Translations under genes and position numbers: made by a program
In this document: positions 57,907 to 64,000 of the stretch, in pieces
Numbering within the stretch: position 1 is the stretch's first letter
Layout: each line of letters starts with the position of its first letter
From: Pseudoflavitalea sp. G-6-1-2
GTDB taxonomy: Bacteria > Bacteroidota > Bacteroidia > Chitinophagales > Chitinophagaceae
Reading direction: 5' to 3'
Length of the DNA: 64,000 nt
NCBI RefSeq assembly: GCF_012927185.1
Contig: NZ_JABBGB010000002.1
Span: 1,612,001 to 1,676,000, forward strand
The notes under the pieces: generated by a model
What the model saw: only the letters and a program-made list of their open reading frames with translations
Told to the model about the DNA's origin: nothing
Databases searched by the model: none

Positions 57907-60900
57907 ATGGATAGATTATTGGTCCGGAAGGCAATCACCATTCTGCTGTTGGCAATAATTACCACCATCGAATTGCAGGCACAACAGAACAGTTTCAATC
58001 CGGTTCCGAATATTATGTCGCCGGATGCTGCAACACTGGGCAAATACGGAACCTACAACGTTAATTATTACACAGGAGTGCCGGAGATATCTATTCCGCT
58101 TCATTCAATTAATGAAAACGGACTCAATATTCCTATTGCACTTTCTTACGATGCCAGCGGTTTTGTGCCTAATAAAAATGCAGGTGTTGCAGGATTGAAC
58201 TGGAGCCTCATAGCAGGAGGAGCAATTACGAGAGTGGTCAATGGAGTACCTGATGACAAGAACAATCCCAATGCTGAAATTTCCAATACCAATTTCGGTT
58301 ATATCTACGGGCAGCAGAGCGGAAAGGGAACTTATTCAGCTGAGCATATCAGAACTATCGGATTTATCAGCGATATCAACAATCCGATTTACAACCTCAA
58401 TTACGAATATATTCCGGATGTATTCAGTTTTAACTTCCTCGGTCATTCAGGGAAGTTCTTTATGGATAACACCGGCAAAGTGCAGGTAACAGGCGACAGA
58501 AATTATAAAGTAGACCTTAAAGACCTGAAGCCCCAGTATGATTTTCTCACAACAATTGCAGCTGTAACTACCACAGTGAACAGCTTAAATGACAGCTTAT
58601 ACAGCAGAATTGTGATCACTTCTGATGATGGATATACATTCTATTTTGGTGGATCGTTCAAAACGCTGGAGATTGGCTTTGCTTCCACCCAGATCCCGGG
58701 CAGACCGGATCGAAAAGGGGGACAGATCAATGCATGGTATCTCACCAAAGCAGTTTCGCCTGATGGCAATGAAATTCTATTCAATTACCAGAACTACTCC
58801 ACTTCTGATTATAATTATATCAAAAGCCTCTTCGACTCGCAGGTCGGGCAAGATACTCCGGCAGGGTTTATGGAGTTGAAATTATTTCGCAATCACTCTA
58901 TCAACATTGTGCAACAGAATGGCAACACAGTGGTAAGCGAGAACACGCGGGATATTGTCTATTTATCACTGATAAAACATGCCTATCTCACAGAAATAGT
59001 TACACGCCTGCAAAAAGTAGAATTTTCTTACGCCGAAAAAGACCTGAATACCAAGTTTTATGGAAACCCCTCGGATATTATTGCAGGCAATACTACGCTT
59101 GGAAGCGTGATCAGAAATATGTATACGCAGCGATTAGCCTCCATCAATTTTACGAGTCTGGACCAATACGGAACCTATAAGCAAGACAGAGTATTGTACC
59201 TATTTTATGAATACTATGGGAATCGCATGTTTCTGAAAGAAATACAAAGAAACAGAGGCCTTCCCTTTCCCGCCAACTATCCTGATTATGACAAATTTGT
59301 CTTCACATACAAAAACACTGGCTCTTTACCTTCAGCTCTTACGAGAGGCATAGATCTGTGGGGATATTACAATGGCCGGAACGGCAATACCGATCTGGTA
59401 TTGGCTCCGGCAGCTTCCTCCACGGAATACGAAAGCGATCCATCAAATCCTTCAGCTTACCGTCTGTCCGATACTAATTATGTTTCCTATGGAATGCTGC
59501 ATACCATTACCTATCCAACGGGAGGTGTTACACAGTTTACTTTCGAGGGCAATACTTATTCCAAAGCATTGAAAAGGAAAGTAAGCTCCGGCATAACGCC
59601 GGTATGGGATCAGGTAAATGGAATAGCTGGCGGAGCCAGGATCAGGGAGATCAAAAATACTCCTGGTACTACCACAACATTCAAGTATATAAACTCCTAC
59701 AATCAGAATCCCAATAATCCTTCCAGTGGCTTGCTTACCACATCCGGAGTGTATTACCTGGATTACATATCAAATAATGAACGGATGATCAGGCTGAGCG
59801 ATAACAATATCGCAACAGCTGGTAACTACAAGGAATCACATATTGCCTACAAGGAAGTGGTAGAAATCAACGGCGAAGGGTATACCAGGCATTTGTTCAC
59901 CAATCCGGAGACAAATGCAGACACTTATTTTCTTGGCAATGATTCTTACAAGGTTTCACCGGAAGTTTCCACTACTAACTTCAATCAGCAGCTTATGCGA
60001 TTGTATCGTTACAGCAGCCGTGAGGATGAAAGAGGATTGCCATTAACAACTGAAGTGTACGATAATGCCAATAATCTCAGAAAATCTACAGCGTATCAAT
60101 ATAATACTGATGCTAATAAAGATACTGCCAGAAGCATTGGGCAGTATTGCACTTTTAGTTTCTACAATTTGTCTGGCAAAATGATAACGCTGATACAATC
60201 CTATGCAATGTATCACTATCATAACCTTGTTACGCGAATTGTAGAGAAAGATTTTGGGGCTTCTCCGGCTAATCCTGTTACTCACACCAACAATTTCAAA
60301 TACAAGTCCAATACCAGTCGCCTGCAGATTGAAAAAAGCGATATCAATAGCATGGGAGATACTATGGTATTCAAGTTTAAATTTCCGGTTGACTTTGCCG
60401 GAGCAGAACCTTATACCACCATGATCAACAGACATCAACTTTCTTATCTGGTGGAACAGCAACAATACAAAGGCGTACAACAACCCGTTTTTCTACGATC
60501 GTCCAAAACAAACTTTGGGTTCTGGCAAAGCAATACATTGATAAAGCCAATTTCAATGGAAGAGAAGATCGGCGCTGCCAATGCTGAGGTCCGTAAACAG
60601 TTTACGGGCTATGATAATAAAGGCAATCTGATGTTATATTCCAATGAAACCGGTGGAGCAAAATTCCAGACATCTTTCATCTGGGGATATATTCAAACAT
60701 TACCCATTGCAAAAGTCGAAAATGCTGACAGCACAGAAATTGCCTATACTTCATTCGATACGGAGGGAACCGGTAATTGGATCTATGCTGCTTCCCGTGG
60801 ATCTTCAGAAACAGCAAGAACCGGCACTTATTATTTTCTGCTGACAGGTTCCAATAACATTACCAGGTCCGGATTATCGCCAGGTAACAAATACATCGTT

Positions 60901-61785
60901 TCCTACTGGACAAGAAATGCGGCAGCGTACGCTATTGCAGGAACTACCGGTACAGTTCAAGGTAAAACAATCAATGGCTGGACCTATTTTGAGCATACCA
61001 TCACGGGGCAAAGCTCCGTTGCGATTACCGGAACCGGCGCGATCGATGAACTGCGTTTATATCCTGCGAATGCAGCGATGACCTCTTACCTGTACAACGG
61101 GAAAGCCAATATGATAGTGCAGACCGATCCTTCGGGCAACAGCATATTTTATGATTACGATGGTGAAGGCAGGTTGGTAATGATCAGAGATCAGGATAAC
61201 AACATAGTCAAGCGAATCTGTTACAATTACCTGGGTAAGGAAGAGATTTGTGGTCCGTTATTTTATAAGAATGCTGCTATCAGCGCCAATTTTACCAAAG
61301 GTGATTGCCCTGGTGGAGTTCCTGGTTCAGTAGTTTCTTATCTGGTTCCGGCAGGTAAACATATTTCTATCATAAGTCAGGCAGATGCAGATCAGAAAGC
61401 AACCGCGGATCTTCAGGCCAATGGCCAGCACTATGCAGATTCAATTGGTACCTGTACACCTCAACCGATACAGATTACACTAATAAATGAATTTACGACA
61501 AGTACTATACCCAGCTCTACTGTGGAGTTATTGCAAAACGGCAGTGTAATGTACACACAGGCATTTCCTGCATCCAATAACTCCAGTGTGAGTTTTTCTG
61601 TATTACCGGGAGTTTACCAATTGCGTTTTAAAGTGACGGCTGCTTATACCAATACGTTTGTGGTATATGGTATAGTGGGACTACAAGGTTGGAGCAAGCC
61701 GGTTGGGCAAACCAGTGTTACTACCGGGAATGTTACGCTGAATCCCGGAACCAATTACACCATCTCTGCAAATGATGGGCTCTAA
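57907..61785 (+). CDS. Secreted YD-repeat/DUF5977 protein (Rhs-like, no toxin core)
   Basis: 1,292 residues from the ATG at 57907, where the signal MDRLLVRKAITILLLAIITT to ELQAQQ begins; an ATG at 57751 in the same frame would add 52 residues before the signal. The N-terminal part has the Rhs/TcdB-like entry segment (YYTGVPEISIPLHSINENGL, ALSYDASGFVPNKNAGVAGL, NWSLIAGGAITRVVNG). Late in the chain are one or two YD units (SGNSIFYDYDGEGRLVMIRD) and then a DUF5977 domain (NAAISANFTKGDCPGG, ISQADADQKATADLQANGQH). No Rhs core or toxin tip is present. Exported, probably a surface or matrix protein. The next gene starts 36 bases later on the same strand. Confidence 0.85.
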   Translation: MDRLLVRKAITILLLAIITTIELQAQQNSFNPVPNIMSPDAATLGKYGTYNVNYYTGVPEISIPLHSINENGLNIPIALSYDASGFVPNKNAGVAGLNWSLIAGGAITRVVNGVPDDKNNPNAEISNTNFGYIYGQQSGKGTYSAEHIRTIGFISDINNPIYNLNYEYIPDVFSFNFLGHSGKFFMDNTGKVQVTGDRNYKVDLKDLKPQYDFLTTIAAVTTTVNSLNDSLYSRIVITSDDGYTFYFGGSFKTLEIGFASTQIPGRPDRKGGQINAWYLTKAVSPDGNEILFNYQNYSTSDYNYIKSLFDSQVGQDTPAGFMELKLFRNHSINIVQQNGNTVVSENTRDIVYLSLIKHAYLTEIVTRLQKVEFSYAEKDLNTKFYGNPSDIIAGNTTLGSVIRNMYTQRLASINFTSLDQYGTYKQDRVLYLFYEYYGNRMFLKEIQRNRGLPFPANYPDYDKFVFTYKNTGSLPSALTRGIDLWGYYNGRNGNTDLVLAPAASSTEYESDPSNPSAYRLSDTNYVSYGMLHTITYPTGGVTQFTFEGNTYSKALKRKVSSGITPVWDQVNGIAGGARIREIKNTPGTTTTFKYINSYNQNPNNPSSGLLTTSGVYYLDYISNNERMIRLSDNNIATAGNYKESHIAYKEVVEINGEGYTRHLFTNPETNADTYFLGNDSYKVSPEVSTTNFNQQLMRLYRYSSREDERGLPLTTEVYDNANNLRKSTAYQYNTDANKDTARSIGQYCTFSFYNLSGKMITLIQSYAMYHYHNLVTRIVEKDFGASPANPVTHTNNFKYKSNTSRLQIEKSDINSMGDTMVFKFKFPVDFAGAEPYTTMINRHQLSYLVEQQQYKGVQQPVFLRSSKTNFGFWQSNTLIKPISMEEKIGAANAEVRKQFTGYDNKGNLMLYSNETGGAKFQTSFIWGYIQTLPIAKVENADSTEIAYTSFDTEGTGNWIYAASRGSSETARTGTYYFLLTGSNNITRSGLSPGNKYIVSYWTRNAAAYAIAGTTGTVQGKTINGWTYFEHTITGQSSVAITGTGAIDELRLYPANAAMTSYLYNGKANMIVQTDPSGNSIFYDYDGEGRLVMIRDQDNNIVKRICYNYLGKEEICGPLFYKNAAISANFTKGDCPGGVPGSVVSYLVPAGKHISIISQADADQKATADLQANGQHYADSIGTCTPQPIQITLINEFTTSTIPSSTVELLQNGSVMYTQAFPASNNSSVSFSVLPGVYQLRFKVTAAYTNTFVVYGIVGLQGWSKPVGQTSVTTGNVTLNPGTNYTISANDGL

Positions 61786-61821
61786 TACCTTATTCGAATG
61801 CATGCTTTAATACTTATTTGT

Positions 61822-64000
61822 ATGGCAAAGAATCTTCTTAAATATATTATCGGGGTGATGATTTTCTGTAGCCTTCCTGTTATCAGCATGGGGCAAATCT
61901 TATCATCGGGCGTGGTTTCTCCAACTACCCAGACCATTGCCAGTGGTTCAATACCAGCACCAATTACTGCCACGGACCCTAGCGGAGGCTCAGGTGAATA
62001 TCCATATGTTTACACATTTCAGTGGCAATCTTCTCCCAATGGTAATAATAGTTGGTCGAATATTTCAGGAGCTACTAACGGATCCGGATATGTGCCGGGG
62101 GCATTATCTGCAACTGTTTATTATCAGTTACTCACTTATGAAAATGGTTCTGTTGTTGTATCCAATAAGGTGGTAGTAAATGTTCAGGCCGTAGCTCTTC
62201 AGGGAGGGACTATTTCGCCTGCTACTCTATCTATCAATTATAACACTTCTCCAGGTCAGCTTAGTGGCACTGCAGCAACCGGCGGCAACGGCACTTATGC
62301 TTACCAATGGCAGTCTTCTCCTGATAACAGCACATGGTCAAATGTTAGTGGAGCAACGGCTCTGAACTATACGCCTTCAAATCTCACCACAACAACCTAT
62401 TACCGTAGACAGGTAACGAGCAATGCTGTGACTGTGAGCAGTAATACAAGTACCATAACTGTGTATCCACAATTGCAGGCAGGTAGTGTTACACCTGCAA
62501 GTCTCTCGATCAATTACAATACTTCACCTGGTCAGCTAAGTGGCACAGTAGCAACAGGAGGCGATGGTACGTATGGTTATCAATGGCAGTCTTCTCCTGA
62601 TAACAGTACATGGACAAATATCAGTGGGGCAACGGCTCAAAACTATACGCCAGGCAGCCTCACAGGCACTACATATTATCGCCGGCAGGTGACCAGCAAT
62701 ACTGTAACGGTAAATAGCAATGTGAGCACTATCACGGTGTATCCCCAATTGCAGGCAGGCAGCATAACACCTGCAACCCTCTCGATCAATTACAATTCAT
62801 CTCCCGGTCAACTTTCCGGTACTGTGGCCACTGGTGGCAATGGCACCTATGCTTATCAATGGCAGTCATCTCCTGATAATACCACATGGACCAATGTCAG
62901 TGGAGCAACGGCTCAAAACTATACACCGGGCAATCTCACCACCACGACTTATTATCGTCGGCAGGTAACCAGCAATACTGTAACGGTAAACAGCAATGTG
63001 AGCACTATCACGGTGTATCCCCAATTGCAGGCTGGAAGTGTTACACCTGCAACCCTCTCGATCAATTACAATTCATCTCCCGGTCAACTTTCCGGAACTG
63101 TGGCCACTGGTGGCAATGGTACCTATGCTTACCAATGGCAGTCCTCTCCTGATAATACCACATGGACAAATGTCGGTGGAGCAACGGCTCAAAACTATAC
63201 ACCGGGCAGCCTCACAGCCACTACTTATTATCGTCGCCAGGTAACGAGCAATACTGTAACGGTAAACAGCAATTTGAGCACTATCACGGTGTACCCACAA
63301 TTGCAGGCAGGTAGTGTAACACCTGCTACTCTCTCGATCAATTACAATACATCTCCCGGTCAGATTTCCGGTACTGTGGCCACTGGTGGCAATGGAACCT
63401 ATGCTTACCAATGGCAGTCTTCTCCTGACAACAGCACATGGACCAATGTTGATGGAGCAACTGCGCAAAACTATACACCGGGCAACCTCACCGCCACTAC
63501 ATATTATCGTCGACAGGTGACCAGCAATACTGTGACGCTGAGTAGCAATGTAAGTACCATTATTGTGTATGCACAATTGCAAGCTGGTAGTGTAACACCT
63601 GCGAGCCTCTCGATCAATTACAATACTTCACCTGGTCCGCTTTCCGGAACTGTAGCTACAGGAGGGAACGGAACATATACCTATCAATGGCAGGCTTCTC
63701 CTGACAACAGCACATGGACCAATGTAAGTGGAGCAACAGCTCAAAACTATACGCCGGGCAGCCTTACAACTACTACTTATTATCGCCGGCAGGTAACCAG
63801 CAATACAGTAATGGTAATTAGCAATGTGAGCACTATCACAGTGTATCCGCAGTTGCAGGCTGGAAGTGTAACGCCTGTAAGCCTCTCGATTAATTACAAC
63901 ACTACACCAGGTCAGCTAACCGGAACGGTGGCAACTGGCGGCAACGGAACGTATACTTACCAATGGCAGTCTTCTCCTGACAACAGCACATGGACCAATG
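61822..64000 (+). CDS. Secreted 92-residue-repeat protein, incomplete at the window end
   Basis: Open from the ATG at 61822 (MAKNLLKYIIGVMIFCSLPV then ISMGQ, a signal peptide) to the end of the window without a stop: 726 codons seen. After a divergent first module (about residues 35-125, with FQWQSSPNGNNSWSNISGAT), it consists of six complete 92-residue units and part of a seventh. Each unit has the Ig/fibronectin-like pattern YAYQWQSSPDNSTWTNVSGA then TYYRRQVTSN. The C-terminus, which would show T9SS sorting or other attachment, is outside the window. It is probably co-transcribed with the DUF5977 gene 36 bases upstream. Adhesive or structural function is inferred. Confidence 0.88.
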   Translation, partial: MAKNLLKYIIGVMIFCSLPVISMGQILSSGVVSPTTQTIASGSIPAPITATDPSGGSGEYPYVYTFQWQSSPNGNNSWSNISGATNGSGYVPGALSATVYYQLLTYENGSVVVSNKVVVNVQAVALQGGTISPATLSINYNTSPGQLSGTAATGGNGTYAYQWQSSPDNSTWSNVSGATALNYTPSNLTTTTYYRRQVTSNAVTVSSNTSTITVYPQLQAGSVTPASLSINYNTSPGQLSGTVATGGDGTYGYQWQSSPDNSTWTNISGATAQNYTPGSLTGTTYYRRQVTSNTVTVNSNVSTITVYPQLQAGSITPATLSINYNSSPGQLSGTVATGGNGTYAYQWQSSPDNTTWTNVSGATAQNYTPGNLTTTTYYRRQVTSNTVTVNSNVSTITVYPQLQAGSVTPATLSINYNSSPGQLSGTVATGGNGTYAYQWQSSPDNTTWTNVGGATAQNYTPGSLTATTYYRRQVTSNTVTVNSNLSTITVYPQLQAGSVTPATLSINYNTSPGQISGTVATGGNGTYAYQWQSSPDNSTWTNVDGATAQNYTPGNLTATTYYRRQVTSNTVTLSSNVSTIIVYAQLQAGSVTPASLSINYNTSPGPLSGTVATGGNGTYTYQWQASPDNSTWTNVSGATAQNYTPGSLTTTTYYRRQVTSNTVMVISNVSTITVYPQLQAGSVTPVSLSINYNTTPGQLTGTVATGGNGTYTYQWQSSPDNSTWTN
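62197..64000 (+). repeat. 276-bp near-identical tandem repeats
   Basis: Units begin at 62197, 62473, 62749, 63025, 63301, 63577 and 63853, each exactly 276 bases (92 codons) after the last, the final one cut by the window end. Between the units at 62749 and 63025 I count 21 differences in 276 positions, most of them at third codon positions. The constant length keeps the reading frame whatever the copy number. Confidence 0.95.

Noticed and set aside
63073-63582. 169-codon minus-strand frame within the 276-bp repeats
   Set aside because: It repeats with the same period as the sense repeats and exists only because the repeat unit has a length divisible by three.

Overview
The window is from a member of the Bacteroidota, most likely a Chitinophagaceae-type soil or gliding bacterium (the family is an inference). 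The markers are SusC/SusD proteins, ECF sigma/FecR/TonB-receptor cassettes, type IX secretion (T9SS) C-terminal sorting domains, Gld gliding-type ABC proteins, many Cys-anchored lipoproteins, and one good match to the Bacteroidota promoter form TTTG-N19-TAnnTTTG. I see no rRNA, tRNA, CRISPR array, transposase or phage gene.

Layout. 1-170 is the tail of a MutS-like ATPase. 251-5749 (-) is a giant T9SS-sorted surface protein. 6263-10058 (+) holds a secreted GH2 beta-galactosidase and a RibD/DHFR-like reductase. 10132-13249 holds a lipoprotein of unknown function, a small secreted protein and a PhoX-like lipoprotein. 13380-15179 (+) is a di-haem peroxidase with an imelysin-like N-terminal half. 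22792 down to 15211 (-) is an ECF sigma - FecR - TonB receptor cassette followed by a DUF4397-like and an IPT/TIG lipoprotein instead of SusD. 22982-25980 (+) holds metY and a POT peptide transporter. 29449 down to 26117 (-) is a complete arsenic operon, arsR-arsM-acr3-arsC-GNAT, with two matching palindromic ArsR-type operators. 36692 down to 29469 (-) is a TetR - aldehyde dehydrogenase - TonB receptor - beta-helix lipoprotein - di-haem cytochrome operon with a double TetR-type operator. 37223-40408 (+) is an ELW-x-x-DGT repeat surface protein. 47937 down to 40468 (-) is a tight operon of a GldA-type ATPase, a GldF-GldG fusion, a MutS-like ATPase, an S41 peptidase and a second MutS-like ATPase. 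57169 down to 48045 (-) is a SusCD-type import locus with an ECF sigma and FecR in front and a second ECF sigma, carrying a C-terminal membrane segment, at its end. 57907-64000 (+) is a secreted YD/DUF5977 protein followed by a protein built from 276-bp tandem repeats that runs off the window.

How the parts fit. Two sigma/anti-sigma units each probably switch on an outer-membrane TonB importer in response to its ligand. The ars operon is a self-regulated detoxification island: sensing, methylation, efflux, arsenate reduction and acetylation. The TetR operon links outer-membrane uptake to periplasmic or surface electron-transfer proteins and cytosolic aldehyde oxidation; its substrate is unknown and it is the best candidate for an undescribed system. 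The Gld/MutS-like operon and the giant repeat proteins point to a cell surface adapted to gliding and T9SS export. No homology search was run. Family calls rest on motifs read in the translated sequence, and residue positions of domains are approximate unless a single residue is named.
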